NCBI GenBank assembly: GCA_029860075.1
Contig: JAOUBX010000006.1
Location: 43,723 to 107,722 of the forward strand
DNA from: Deltaproteobacteria bacterium
GTDB taxonomy: Bacteria; Desulfobacterota; JADFVX01
Direction: 5' to 3'
DNA length: 64,000 bases
Shown here: in pieces, positions 18,895-27,531 of the stretch
Layout of the letters: each line of letters opens with the position of its first letter
Numbering within the stretch: position 1 is the stretch's first letter
Program-made: the position numbers and the translations under genes
The notes under the pieces: generated by a model
Seen by the model: only the letters and a program-made list of their open reading frames with translations
Told to the model about the DNA's origin: nothing
The model's database searches: none

Positions 18895-19857
18895 ATGAAA
18901 AGCATAGCCGGCCTTTTATCCATACTATTAGTCCTTGTCCTCTTAATTACCGTTTTTGCCTGTACTGCAAAACCTGAAAAACACTATCATATTGCTATTG
19001 TGATACCTAAATCAGGTACGAGCCATGGAACAGACGGCTTTATTGCGTCTCTTGACAGTCGTGGCTATGTTAGCGGGGAAAATACAACATTCTATTTCCG
19101 TGAAAATAATGAAGGTCTCGAAGATTTTATTAATCGAATGGTGGAGAGAAAAGTTGATCTCATTTTTACCATAACCACACCGGTGACAAGAACCGTTAAA
19201 AAACTGACTGAAAAAAAAGAAATTCCTGTCATATTTGTTGTTAACAATCCTGTTAATTCCAATATTGTTGAATCCATAAAGCATCCCGGGGGAAACCTGA
19301 CCGGTATTCAGTTAAGCGGCAGTACGCCAAAGACCCTTGAATGGCTCAAATCCATATTTCATGATATGGCCACTATTTGGGTTCCCGTGTCATTTGATAC
19401 AAAAGCTGCTTTGCAATGTTTTAATGAACTGGAAAAGGCGGCAAAAAAGCTTGATGTTAAAATCCTTCTCTCTGAGGTAACAAATAAAGAAGAATTAATA
19501 GAATCTCTGCAATCTATCCCGGCTGAAGCAGAGGCAGTGTTCACATTTCACTCTATTTTGATCAATTCCAATCTGGAAATCATTTCGAAAAAGGCGATAG
19601 AAAAGAAATTGCCTGTTGCTTCATCAGGGCATGTTCAATATAAAAAGGGTGCGCTCCTTTCTTATGGGGTAAGTCACTATGAGGCTGCCTTTCATGCAGG
19701 CAGATTGGCGGAATCCGTATTACAGGGAGCAAGGCCTTCCCATCTCCCTGTTGAAATGGCCGACTTTTTTCTGGGTCTTAACCTGCAGACGGCATCCAGG
19801 ATTAATGTCCATATAGCCGATCACGTTATAGATCAGGCCAACTTCGTCATACAATAG
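18895..19857 (+). CDS. ABC-transporter-type substrate-binding lipoprotein (PF04392-like)
   Basis: The 320-residue product has a lipoprotein signal peptide with a V-F-A-C lipobox at Cys23, followed by a two-lobed periplasmic binding fold. Recognisable family points are I-V-I-P-K-S-G-T, V-F-V-V-N-N-P-V, and G-N-L-T-G-I-Q-L. These resemble the COG2984 'ABC transporter substrate-binding' family, which often occurs without transport genes. It stops 20 bases before a Cache-type sensor kinase. A sensing role with that kinase is an inference from position. The ligand is unknown. Confidence 0.8.
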   Translation: MKSIAGLLSILLVLVLLITVFACTAKPEKHYHIAIVIPKSGTSHGTDGFIASLDSRGYVSGENTTFYFRENNEGLEDFINRMVERKVDLIFTITTPVTRTVKKLTEKKEIPVIFVVNNPVNSNIVESIKHPGGNLTGIQLSGSTPKTLEWLKSIFHDMATIWVPVSFDTKAALQCFNELEKAAKKLDVKILLSEVTNKEELIESLQSIPAEAEAVFTFHSILINSNLEIISKKAIEKKLPVASSGHVQYKKGALLSYGVSHYEAAFHAGRLAESVLQGARPSHLPVEMADFFLGLNLQTASRINVHIADHVIDQANFVIQ

Positions 19858-19877
19858 GCATAATCACATCTAGAGTT

Positions 19878-21644
19878 ATGAAAAAATCTGAAAAAAGCAT
19901 ACGTAAATTTCTTATCCTTTCCCTTGGCCTGCTTTCCATTTCTCCCCTTATTTTGCTTAGTACTCTCCTGTCGTGGGATCATTATCTTTCCCACAAAATT
20001 CATATCGCAAAAATTCAGAGATTAATGTCAAATGTGGCTTTACAAAAAATTAATAATTACCTCGATCAACAAAGGGTATTGCTTTTGTCCACTATTAAAG
20101 CGACGAATATTATTAAACTTAATCAATATGAAAAAGAAAATATTCTTTCCATGCTTCTTTCTTCTACAATAAACAAGGAATATGGGAAAGTATTTCAGGA
20201 CCTTATCCTGCTCGATGAAAAGGGTTTCGAGGAAGTTCACGTTTCCAGAACTGAAATCTTTATTCAAAGTGACCTTATTGACCTCTCAGGAAACCCTGGA
20301 TATCAAGCAATTATGGCGGGGGCAGAAATTCATTATGAACCCGTTTATTTTGAAAAAGGAACGGGCGAACCCTTGTTAATTGTAAGTTTGCCTCTGAAAG
20401 ATGTCAGGCTGCGTCAAATCAAAGGTGTCCTGATCGCACATATCAGGATGCGGTACATGTGGGACGTGATAGCAAAAATTGAAATTGGCGACACAGGGAT
20501 TACCTACATACTCAATAGCGAAAATAGAGTTATTGCCCACCCTGATCCTTCCATTGTATTGAAAGAAACCTACTTTAATATTGATAATAAGAAAACTATT
20601 TCGAGTGGACTTGATGGCAGCCGCGTTGCTATTGCACAGGTAAAGATGATGCTGGGAGATGAAAAGTATTTCATTGTCACAGAAGTTCCTGTTAAAGAAG
20701 CCTTAAGTTATATGAGGCAGTCCTTACTGATAACTGTCATCTTTTCCGTAATAACCCTTTTTGCCGCCATAATGCTTATTGTTTTGCTTTTAAAAAAAAT
20801 GGTAAAGCCCATAGAGACACTGGCACATACTGCCCAGGCAATTTCAAAGGGTGACTTTGATCAAAAGGCCAACGTTTCCGGCAACGATGAACTTGCTTAT
20901 CTGGCAGGATCTTTTAACTTTATGACCTCTACATTGCTCGAGAATATTGAATCTCTGGAGGCAAATATAGAAGAACGAAAAGAGGTTGAAAAGAAGCTTG
21001 TATTATCCCTGAAAGAAAAAGAAGTTTTATTGAGAGAAGTTCACCATCGAGTAAAAAATAACATGCAGATCATCAACAGTCTCCTTAACATGCAAATTAA
21101 AAAAATGGATAATAAAGGCGATATTGAGATGGTAAAGGCAAGTCAGATGAGAATCAGATCTATGAGCCTCATTCATGAAAAGCTCTACAAGTCCGAAAGG
21201 CTGGCACTTATTGATATCAATAATTATATCTCGGATCTCATTGCTCTGCTTATAAATACTTATAAGGGCCTTTCCTATAATGTCAATTTCAATGTAGATA
21301 TTAAGGAAACCTTTCTTGACCTCGACCTCGCCATATCTTGCGGATTTATAATTAATGAACTTATTACCAATTCGCTTAAATATGGCTTTCCAGATGAAAT
21401 GAAAGGCAATATTTATATTAAAATATCAAAAAAAGAAGGTGACCTGATTGAAATGCTTGTAAAAGATGACGGTATTGGAATGAGTCCCGATTATGATATA
21501 AGAAATTCGGATTCAATCGGTCTGTGCCTTGTAACAATGCTTTCGGAACTCCAGCTTGGTGGGAAAATAGAACTTTGCAGTGAAGAGGGTACGGAATTTA
21601 GAATTACGTTTAAAGACAAGCGAAAGTCGCAAGGTGATATCTGA
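19878..21644 (+). CDS. membrane sensor histidine kinase (Cache-HAMP-HisKA_2-HATPase)
   Basis: The 588-residue protein has an N-terminal membrane helix (about residues 12-34), a periplasmic Cache-like sensor domain to about 275, a second helix (about 280-305), a HAMP linker, then a HisKA_2 dimerisation domain with the phospho-acceptor motif R-E-V-H-H-R-V-K-N-N near residue 386. The ATPase domain shows its N box (N-E-L-I-T-N-S-L-K-Y) near residue 490 and a D-D-G-I-G-M G box near residue 530. This class often pairs with distant response regulators, and none is encoded here. It is likely co-transcribed with the binding-protein gene upstream. Confidence 0.9.
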   Translation: MKKSEKSIRKFLILSLGLLSISPLILLSTLLSWDHYLSHKIHIAKIQRLMSNVALQKINNYLDQQRVLLLSTIKATNIIKLNQYEKENILSMLLSSTINKEYGKVFQDLILLDEKGFEEVHVSRTEIFIQSDLIDLSGNPGYQAIMAGAEIHYEPVYFEKGTGEPLLIVSLPLKDVRLRQIKGVLIAHIRMRYMWDVIAKIEIGDTGITYILNSENRVIAHPDPSIVLKETYFNIDNKKTISSGLDGSRVAIAQVKMMLGDEKYFIVTEVPVKEALSYMRQSLLITVIFSVITLFAAIMLIVLLLKKMVKPIETLAHTAQAISKGDFDQKANVSGNDELAYLAGSFNFMTSTLLENIESLEANIEERKEVEKKLVLSLKEKEVLLREVHHRVKNNMQIINSLLNMQIKKMDNKGDIEMVKASQMRIRSMSLIHEKLYKSERLALIDINNYISDLIALLINTYKGLSYNVNFNVDIKETFLDLDLAISCGFIINELITNSLKYGFPDEMKGNIYIKISKKEGDLIEMLVKDDGIGMSPDYDIRNSDSIGLCLVTMLSELQLGGKIELCSEEGTEFRITFKDKRKSQGDI

Positions 21645-21734
21645 TTTTCGAATTAGTGACCGGACATTAATATATATGACATCTCTTAATTTATTGTTTA
21701 TAATGAGTGTTCATTAAAAAGGAGATTATTTTTT

Positions 21735-22049
21735 ATGCTTTGGAATTTATTTATGCACATACTCTTAGGGCTTCTGGGTACGCAATGGTTTGACTGGACA
21801 GCCGGAGGTTTTTTGTTCTGTATAGGGATTGTTTCTGTCACCCAGGCTTCTGACTTACTTCGCGTTTATATGGATAAAAAGAGAAATATAGAGAACGGAC
21901 CGGCAAAGAGTCGTGAAGCGGAGCTGGAGAAATTTAAAAAAGAGTTTCAAAAAACTCTCCCCTCTTCATTTTTCCAAAACCTTATCATGTATACGGCAAT
22001 CGTTCTCTTTTCTGCTGAGATCGGCCGTACTTCCGGCTACGGAGTTTAA
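21735..22049 (+). CDS. small membrane protein of unknown function
   Basis: The 104-residue product has a hydrophobic N-terminal half with an L-L-G-T-Q-W-F-D-W-T-A-G-G segment, a charged middle with several lysines and glutamates, and a last hydrophobic stretch. I do not recognise a family. An AAAAAGGAG site lies before ATG 21735. It converges with the transglutaminase-like gene, leaving nine bases between the stops. Confidence 0.6.
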   Translation: MLWNLFMHILLGLLGTQWFDWTAGGFLFCIGIVSVTQASDLLRVYMDKKRNIENGPAKSREAELEKFKKEFQKTLPSSFFQNLIMYTAIVLFSAEIGRTSGYGV

Positions 22050-22058
22050 TGAGTTAAC

Positions 22059-23066
22059 TCAGATATCCCCGTATGATATCCACCTCTCGAAATTATCAGA
22101 CGCAATGCCATCTATCTCCAGATAAGGATCGGGACCAAAATAATTTAGCCTCTCCCCTTTCTGGTTAGGTTCGAGAAGTATATCCCTCCCCCTGCTGAAC
22201 CTTACCCTATGCTCATCGATAGAACCGAAGTAGTAGTCTTTTTTCTCAGGCGCCTTGTCAGCTTCTGAAATGTCGACAGGCACCCACCCCTTGCCGGGAA
22301 GATAGAACTTTGCCCAACAGTGATAGCCGCCCCTTATTCCTTCGGGCAAATCTTTCGATGGATTAAGGGGAAAACCCATTTCAAAAACCACAGGTATTCC
22401 CGACGCCCGCATGATAGAGCCGAAAAAAGAATGGAAGTCCGTGCAATTACCCGTTCCTTCTTTTCCATCGGAAATATTGATACATACGCGGTTCACATCG
22501 CCCTTCCCCCAGCCGGGAATGACCTTATCGTAAGACATATTTTCAAGTATAAAATCATAAGCGCCTTTGGCCTTTTCCGAGATTCCCTTTTTATCCTTTG
22601 TCGCTTTTTGGGCAAAAAATCTTACCTTGTCGTTAATGACGGCATATTTAGATGCAGTGAGGTAGCGATAAAATTGATCTTTGTTGCCAAGCTGCTTAGT
22701 GGATACTTCTTTTGGAAGATTTTTCTGCCTAAGCTCTCTTCTCTTGACCAGGAAAGTCATTTTTACCTCAAAAGACTTTGTCCCCGGTTTGGTATTTATG
22801 TAGAGAATACCGTTTCCAAATTCCTTGTCATAATTTACATGAGCAGGGAAGGGAGATTCAATTTTCATATCCAGTATTTGCTGGGCTTCGTCGCTGACAG
22901 GGTAGGGTAGCCAGAGATCGATTTTTTTTGCATTTGCAGGGATTTCAGCAATCTTTGCCTTGTAGGTCATTTCAAAGGTGCGGCTTTTTGCCTGGACCGG
23001 CGCAAAATCAAGGACCAGCAGTAAAGCAGAAAGTATAAAGATAGCGCATGTTTTTTTAATAATCAT
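22059..23066 (-). CDS. secreted transglutaminase-like cysteine protein
   Basis: The 335-residue product starts with a signal peptide (cleavage likely after A-P-V-Q-A near residue 26). A β-rich region of about 100 residues comes next, then a transglutaminase-like core. The papain-like triad is complete: Cys208 in G-T-G-N-C-T-D, His249 in G-G-Y-H-C-W-A, and Asp265 in W-V-P-V-D-I-S. It probably acts in the periplasm as a protease, amidase or cross-linking enzyme. The substrate cannot be told from sequence. Confidence 0.85.
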   Translation of the reverse strand: MIIKKTCAIFILSALLLVLDFAPVQAKSRTFEMTYKAKIAEIPANAKKIDLWLPYPVSDEAQQILDMKIESPFPAHVNYDKEFGNGILYINTKPGTKSFEVKMTFLVKRRELRQKNLPKEVSTKQLGNKDQFYRYLTASKYAVINDKVRFFAQKATKDKKGISEKAKGAYDFILENMSYDKVIPGWGKGDVNRVCINISDGKEGTGNCTDFHSFFGSIMRASGIPVVFEMGFPLNPSKDLPEGIRGGYHCWAKFYLPGKGWVPVDISEADKAPEKKDYYFGSIDEHRVRFSRGRDILLEPNQKGERLNYFGPDPYLEIDGIASDNFERWISYGDI

Positions 23067-23200
23067 TTTTTAACTCCAGATTGAATTACAGTTATTATCT
23101 ATTAAAAATAACTATAATTCAAATTGATTTTATCTATAGATTAAGGGTAAGGCATAGACCGGCTGAATGCTGAGGAAGCCACGCCTCAAAGATTTAGAAA

Positions 23201-24082
23201 CTATGCGTCAAGGGACAGAAAATCAAGAAAGGCCTTACATATGGGGCTTTTTGCACGTTTCTTGTGGGTAATGACATAGAGAGAACGTTTGAGTGGAAAT
23301 CCCTCAACCTTAAGCGCCTTCAATGATCCGCTGCACAAGTCATCCTTTACGGCAATAGTGGAAAGGACAGAAAGTCCCATTCCTGACTTGATTCCTCTTT
23401 TAAGGGCTTCAGTAGAACCCATTTCTGCAACGATATTGAGGTTTTCAGGATTAACACCGAATGCCGCCAGCGCTTTTTCAACAGAAGCCCAGGAACCGGA
23501 CCCTCTCTCTCTGGCAATGACAGGTACAGTTCCCAGTTTATCGATGGAAAGAGATTCATGAGGGTAAGAACGGTGAGCCACAAAAATCAGTTCATCATCG
23601 ATAAATCGCCTGCTTTCGAGTCTCTTATCATCACCCTTTGCCCCTACAAGGCCGACCTCAACTTCACCTTCGAGCACCCTGTCGGCTATTCTTCCAGTAT
23701 CGGCAATTTGCAGAATCGTCATTACCTGGGGACATTTTTTTTTGAAGTTTGACATTATTTCAGGCAGCAGGTACTCACCGGGAATGGTGCTTCCCCCGAT
23801 ATGAAGACTTCCCCTCAATTTTCCTGAAAAACTCTCCATTGCCTCTTTTGCTTCTTTTTTCAGGTTCTCTATGTTTCGGGCATAACCATAAAGAAGTTCA
23901 CCTGCTTTTGTGGGTGTTACCTGGCGTGCCAGCCTGTCGAAGAGCTTAATAGACAGTTCCTCTTCAAGGGCCTTTATGTGAGTGCTTACCGTGGGTTGGG
24001 TGAGATATAGTGAAGCTGCCGCCTTTGAGAAGCTTTGAAGTTCATAGACCTTGCAGAAAATATCGAGATAAGGCAGTAACAT
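23201..24082 (-). CDS. LysR-family transcriptional regulator
   Basis: The 293-residue product has an N-terminal winged helix-turn-helix (about residues 1-60, with F-S-K-A-A-x-x-L-Y-L-T-Q-P-T-V-S) and a periplasmic-binding-protein-like effector domain. The overall sequence, including Y-L-D-I-F-C-K-V at the N-terminus and L-L-Y-G-Y-A-R-N near residue 63, resembles the group annotated as selenium-metabolism-associated LysR regulators and also CysB/CysL-like ones. No selenium gene lies next to it in the window, so the regulon is not known. Confidence 0.88.
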   Translation of the reverse strand: MLLPYLDIFCKVYELQSFSKAAASLYLTQPTVSTHIKALEEELSIKLFDRLARQVTPTKAGELLYGYARNIENLKKEAKEAMESFSGKLRGSLHIGGSTIPGEYLLPEIMSNFKKKCPQVMTILQIADTGRIADRVLEGEVEVGLVGAKGDDKRLESRRFIDDELIFVAHRSYPHESLSIDKLGTVPVIARERGSGSWASVEKALAAFGVNPENLNIVAEMGSTEALKRGIKSGMGLSVLSTIAVKDDLCSGSLKALKVEGFPLKRSLYVITHKKRAKSPICKAFLDFLSLDA

Positions 24083-24303
24083 GAATTTGCGGGCTCCAGA
24101 CTAAAAAAAAGAGGCCCTGAGCTAAAGAGAACACTGAAACCCTCAGCCTCGATAAAAGACCCATTGTAGCAAAAAAAAAAATAAAAAAAAGCTTTTGAAG
24201 CAGTAGTGTTTATATTTGAGGTAATAAAGAAGATAAACCTGTCGGACTTATGTTTTGATGGCACAAATACCTGTGAAACATATCATCATCATATTTAACG
24301 ACT

Positions 24304-24345
24304 CCACTACTCGTTCCCAGGCCGGAGCTTGGGAACGAGTAGTGG
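24304..24345. repeat. REP-like palindrome (long form)
   Basis: Sixteen-base perfect arms (CCACTACTCGTTCCCA and its complement) surround a 10-base centre. The inner part, GTTCCCA..G.CGGAGCTTGGGAAC, is the same palindrome as at 30,243 and 36,333, so three dispersed copies are in the window. It lies in the gap between two minus-strand genes. Confidence 0.8.
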
Positions 24346-24382
24346 GGTTGAGAGTTGTGCTTGTTGAAGTACAGCCTCCCTG

Positions 24383-24751
24383 TCAAGGGCTTATGCCCGG
24401 AGCGGTAAGGTCTGGTGGGTTGCCTTTAGAAGCTTTCCCCTCCCTCTTATACTCGTCCTTTATGCGGAGATGAAACTTTTCATCAAGAACCTCACATTTT
24501 TCTTGCAGCTCTTCGACTAAATTATTAATCCCCTGTCCCAGTCCCCATAAAGTATCTATGGCGATATCAATACGTTGATGTTCTTTAGGGTTGGGGTGAT
24601 AAGTCAGGATGTGTGTATAGAGGGTAAACTGATCACAGATGGCGGAAATGATAGCCAGATCTTCTCCCAGCACATCGTAATCAGAGAGCGCTATAAAGTT
24701 CTGTTCCCCCTTCTCATGAGCCTCTACCCTTTTCTTAAAATATTTCATCAT
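24383..24751 (-). CDS. hypothetical small helical protein
   Basis: The 122-residue product is probably mostly α-helical, with a charged C-terminal tail rich in lysine and proline. No family is recognised. A GGAGGT ribosome-binding site six bases before ATG 24751 supports it as a real gene. It lies between the LysR gene and the XRE gene, on the strand opposite to the latter. Confidence 0.6.
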   Translation of the reverse strand: MMKYFKKRVEAHEKGEQNFIALSDYDVLGEDLAIISAICDQFTLYTHILTYHPNPKEHQRIDIAIDTLWGLGQGINNLVEELQEKCEVLDEKFHLRIKDEYKREGKASKGNPPDLTAPGISP

Positions 24752-24946
24752 TTTGCCACCTCCATTAAACTTTTATAATACTTGTGATTTTTAGATACTT
24801 TTATCCGTTGACCTCGTAAGGCCTGTAAGATAGAATCGAAAGTTGATTTGACTGCACTTCTGCCATGAGAATTGACAGGAGCATCAGCCTTTTGCTTTTT
24901 GTGCTTGATTGCTCGCCTGGTAATTACAGACTGTTATTACTCAGTC

Positions 24947-24961
24947 ATCGATAGTATCGAT
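24947..24961. promoter_or_regulatory. perfect 15-bp palindrome, candidate XRE operator
   Basis: ATCGATA-G-TATCGAT is an exact palindrome about 48 bases before the XRE start. Phage-type repressors commonly bind such sites to control their own gene, so autoregulation is a reasonable inference. Confidence 0.5.
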
Positions 24962-25009
24962 TTAGATGTTTATTGTCAAGGCTAAAAACAACGTTAAGGA
25001 TGTTTTTTT

Positions 25010-25426
25010 ATGGAAAAGACATTTAAAGATAGAATACTGGAGAAACTTGGCAGCCGGAAGCCTACACCCTGGGGCTTGTCAATAGGTTTAAACCGAGGTG
25101 CACTTAATAGAATTTTCAACCTAAATGTTATCCCCAAATCTGAGCACCTGATTAAGATATCGAATGCGTTGGGTGTTTCAATTAACTGGCTTCTTACCGG
25201 GGAGGAAGCTTATCAAAACAAGGATGCCAATTACGTTGGCCGTGGTGAAACTCCCATAGTCGATGAAAAACTTGTCGACCTCTTTCATGCCCTGCCGGAA
25301 GACAGTAAGCTCGGTCTTGTCGGTATGCTCAGCACTTATGTAAGCGCTTTAAAAGATGATGACGTTCAAAAAGCCTATGAGAGTTTTAAAAAGAGCTTTA
25401 TGAAAGAAACCCGGAAAGGGAAGTAA
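25010..25426 (+). CDS. XRE-family helix-turn-helix regulator
   Basis: The 138-residue product has an N-terminal Cro/C1-type helix-turn-helix (about residues 8-65). The end of that domain, I-S-N-A-L-G-V-S-I-N-W-L-L-T-G-E, is typical of the family. A C-terminal helical part probably gives oligomerisation. An AAGGAT site lies before ATG 25010. The palindrome at 24,947 is a likely operator. The target genes are unknown, and the array that begins nearby is a possible target. Confidence 0.85.
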   Translation: MEKTFKDRILEKLGSRKPTPWGLSIGLNRGALNRIFNLNVIPKSEHLIKISNALGVSINWLLTGEEAYQNKDANYVGRGETPIVDEKLVDLFHALPEDSKLGLVGMLSTYVSALKDDDVQKAYESFKKSFMKETRKGK

Positions 25427-25441
25427 GGCTGGTTTTTCGCT

Positions 25442-25462
25442 CCTCCCCTTGGCAAGGGGAGG
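25442..25462. repeat. GC-rich hairpin downstream of the XRE gene
   Basis: CCTCCCCTTGGCAAGGGGAGG is a near-perfect hairpin 15 bases after the stop. It lacks a T run, so it looks like a REP-type palindrome or 3'-end stabiliser, not a classic terminator. Confidence 0.5.
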
Positions 25463-25611
25463 CTGGGAAGGGTTAAAACTATTTACATGGAGAGATGATT
25501 AGAGTATATAAATAAGAAAAATGCGTTGAGGGAAAGGCAAATGGGGAAAAAGGAAATATTGAAGGAAAAAGTAGAAAGCTCGGGCCGGTGACGGTTTCGG
25601 GTTTTTTTATA

Positions 25612-25665
25612 TTCATTGTTGAATATTATCAATAAAGCTTTATCACTGTAGATTTCTGTAGTTAT
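25612..25665. repeat. 54-bp direct repeat, copy 1
   Basis: This AT-rich segment begins TTCATTGTTGAATATTATC and ends GTAGTTAT. A second copy of the same length and roughly 87% identity by eye lies at 26,536. The pair brackets the CAP-domain gene. Confidence 0.75.
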
Positions 25666-25730
25666 GTGCTTTGATGAATTCAAATTAAAAAAATATTTAA
25701 ACCTTATAAGCTAATAGAGGTTATTTACAG

Positions 25731-26300
25731 ATGTATATAGATTTTGGCAAGAAAATTTTTGTATTGCTGCTAGTTGTTCCCATATTGTTTGGTTGCGGTT
25801 CGGATGAAAGCGATGAAGATACATCTAACATCAATTTTGATGGTCCCAATTCCTTAAGGGCATGCATACTCGACACTCCAATAGAAGAAGAAATGACTCT
25901 TCTTGTGAATCAGGCAAGAGCAGTGGCAAGAACGTGCGGGGGATTTGGCGCATTTTCCGCGACCACAACTGTTACCTGGAACGAGCAATTGCGCGAGGCC
26001 GCAGATAGACACTCCAGAGATATGGCCTATTATAATTTCTTTAGTCACACTGGATCTGATGGTTCAGATCCGGGAATTCGCATCAATGCTACAGGCTATA
26101 GTTTCCAGAATGCACGAGAAAATATTTCTGCAGGCCGTCCCGATGCGGCTGGGACAGTTCAAGATGGTTGGCTAAATAGCCCTGTTCATTGCGAAGCTAT
26201 CATGAATGCAAATCTTTTCGAGATTGGGGCTGCCTGCGTCGTAAATGAGGCGGCTGACTATAAAACATACTGGACGCTGGTTTTAGCTGCACCAAACTGA
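25731..26300 (+). CDS. CAP-domain (SCP/PR-1-like) lipoprotein
   Basis: The 189-residue product has a lipoprotein signal peptide with an L-F-G-C lipobox near residue 22, an acidic linker, and a CAP domain. The domain shows the expected H-S-R-D-M-A-Y-Y-N-F-F-S-H-T-G stretch near residues 93-107, the A-R-E-N-I-S-A-G motif near 128, and a W-L-N-S-P-V-H-C-E-A-I-M segment near 147. These hold the usual His and Glu positions. A secreted, membrane-anchored role is likely, with no known substrate. A GAGG site precedes ATG 25731. The gene is bracketed by 54-bp direct repeats and may be the first cassette-like unit of the array. Confidence 0.88.
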   Translation: MYIDFGKKIFVLLLVVPILFGCGSDESDEDTSNINFDGPNSLRACILDTPIEEEMTLLVNQARAVARTCGGFGAFSATTTVTWNEQLREAADRHSRDMAYYNFFSHTGSDGSDPGIRINATGYSFQNARENISAGRPDAAGTVQDGWLNSPVHCEAIMNANLFEIGAACVVNEAADYKTYWTLVLAAPN

Positions 26301-26307
26301 GGTAGCG

Positions 26308-26513
26308 TAGGGTGGGTTACGTTCAATTTTACCGATAGCTAATTATTAGAATTAATTTTTATATATGAATATGCCAACGCTACATCAAACCCACCCACCC
26401 TCGTTACCGACAGCCTCAAAAGTGGTGGGTTAACGTCATAGTGTGAGAATTTCTAAAAAATAACTTTATTTCAGCATTAAACTGATAGCTAAAAGGAGCT
26501 TAACCCACCCTAC
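26308..26513. mobile_element. MITE-like element with GTAGGGTGGGTTA inverted ends
   Basis: Thirteen-base perfect inverted repeats (GTAGGGTGGGTTA and its complement) end a 206-bp non-coding segment. The middle contains an additional CCCACC / GGTGGG pair able to fold. It fills most of the gap after the CAP gene. There is no coding frame. Confidence 0.65.
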
Positions 26514-26535
26514 AAAACTAATATTTGATAGTATG

Positions 26536-26589
26536 TTCATTGTTTAATATTATCAATAAAACTTTATAACTACAGATTTCCGTAGTTAT
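26536..26589. repeat. 54-bp direct repeat, copy 2
   Basis: This copy matches 25,612-25,665 over its whole length with about seven differences. The 26,301-26,712 gap is otherwise made of the MITE-like element and an AT-rich segment with no gene. Confidence 0.75.
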
Positions 26590-26712
26590 CCAGAGGAGGA
26601 AGTGTTGATAATATTAAAAAAATAAATTTAGAAACCGATACTATTTACAAAATAAAAACTTCTCTGTTAAACTCCAGAAAAACTTTAGACTAACCTATTA
26701 GGCATTGAATAA

Positions 26713-27435
26713 ATGTACACATTTGAGGGTGTAGCCAGGCCTGTATTATTTGAGCAAGAGAATCCTGATTTTCCGTATTGGGGAAAGGGATCTTCTTTTC
26801 TACTAGCAAACTCTAATCATTATTATTGGATTACAGCAAAGCACGTAATCACCAACATGGGCGGGGCAGCAGACATGCTTAGAATATTCCCCGCTGATGA
26901 CTCTAGGATATCATTACCATTTAATGAGAATTACCTGATTAAGGCTGAAGGTTTGGACGATGAGGATTATAAAGATATCTATGCCCTACGTGTTGATTTA
27001 TCGGAATTTGAGGGAAATGGCGACGCACCATTGACGGCGCAAGATATAGAAGCTGGGATAATGACTGCCGAAGAGCTCTCAGGAAATGATGAACTTTGGA
27101 TAATTGGTTATCCCTCAGAAAGTAATTTTGTTGACTTTGATTCATGTACAATTAAAAACACGAGAAGTGTGATTCGGGCTACTTATCAGGGTAATAGCCT
27201 ATCTCAGCACTGCCATACAGCCAAAATAGACACTACGATCAGGCTATCGGACTATGATGGATTAAGCGGAAGCCCAGTTTTCTTCCTGAAAACAGTCATG
27301 AATGGCGAGCAACAAATTCAATTTCCTTTGATTGTGGGTATGTTATTGCGAGGAACAGCAACAAGTTCACTAGTCCATTTTGTAAGTTCTTCGGTGATAA
27401 AAAGGCTTTTACAGCTTGCAGAAACTGATGCCTAA
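26713..27435 (+). CDS. trypsin-like serine peptidase (cassette)
   Basis: The 240-residue product looks like a chymotrypsin-fold peptidase without a signal peptide. His44 sits in W-I-T-A-K-H-V-I and the nucleophile serine in G-L-S-G-S-P near residue 185. An aspartate in the D-I-Y-A-L-R-V-D segment near residue 95 could complete the triad. Bacterial proteins of this sort often occur in defence or stress contexts, but that is not shown here. The front box ATTAGGC (26,697) differs by one base from the complement of the rear box GCCTAAC (27,430). Confidence 0.75.
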   Translation: MYTFEGVARPVLFEQENPDFPYWGKGSSFLLANSNHYYWITAKHVITNMGGAADMLRIFPADDSRISLPFNENYLIKAEGLDDEDYKDIYALRVDLSEFEGNGDAPLTAQDIEAGIMTAEELSGNDELWIIGYPSESNFVDFDSCTIKNTRSVIRATYQGNSLSQHCHTAKIDTTIRLSDYDGLSGSPVFFLKTVMNGEQQIQFPLIVGMLLRGTATSSLVHFVSSSVIKRLLQLAETDA

Positions 27436-27495
27436 CAATGTGCTTCACTAGATTCGCTCACTTCGTTCGCTCTCCAGTGAGCACGGGCGTTATGC
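27430..27495 (+). repeat. attC site
   Basis: The site begins with the RYYYAAC-type box GCCTAAC, has a central CACTAGATTCGCTCACT...CTCCAGTGAGC imperfect dyad, and ends CGGGCGTTATGC. It overlaps the last codons of the peptidase gene. Confidence 0.85.
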
Positions 27496-27531
27496 AAAAA
27501 AACTTTAGATACCTTTTTTAGAAATATTTGA

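Noticed and set aside
25010..25426. Prophage, from the C1-like regulator
   Set aside because: No phage structural, integrase or lysis genes follow; the neighbouring genes are unrelated.
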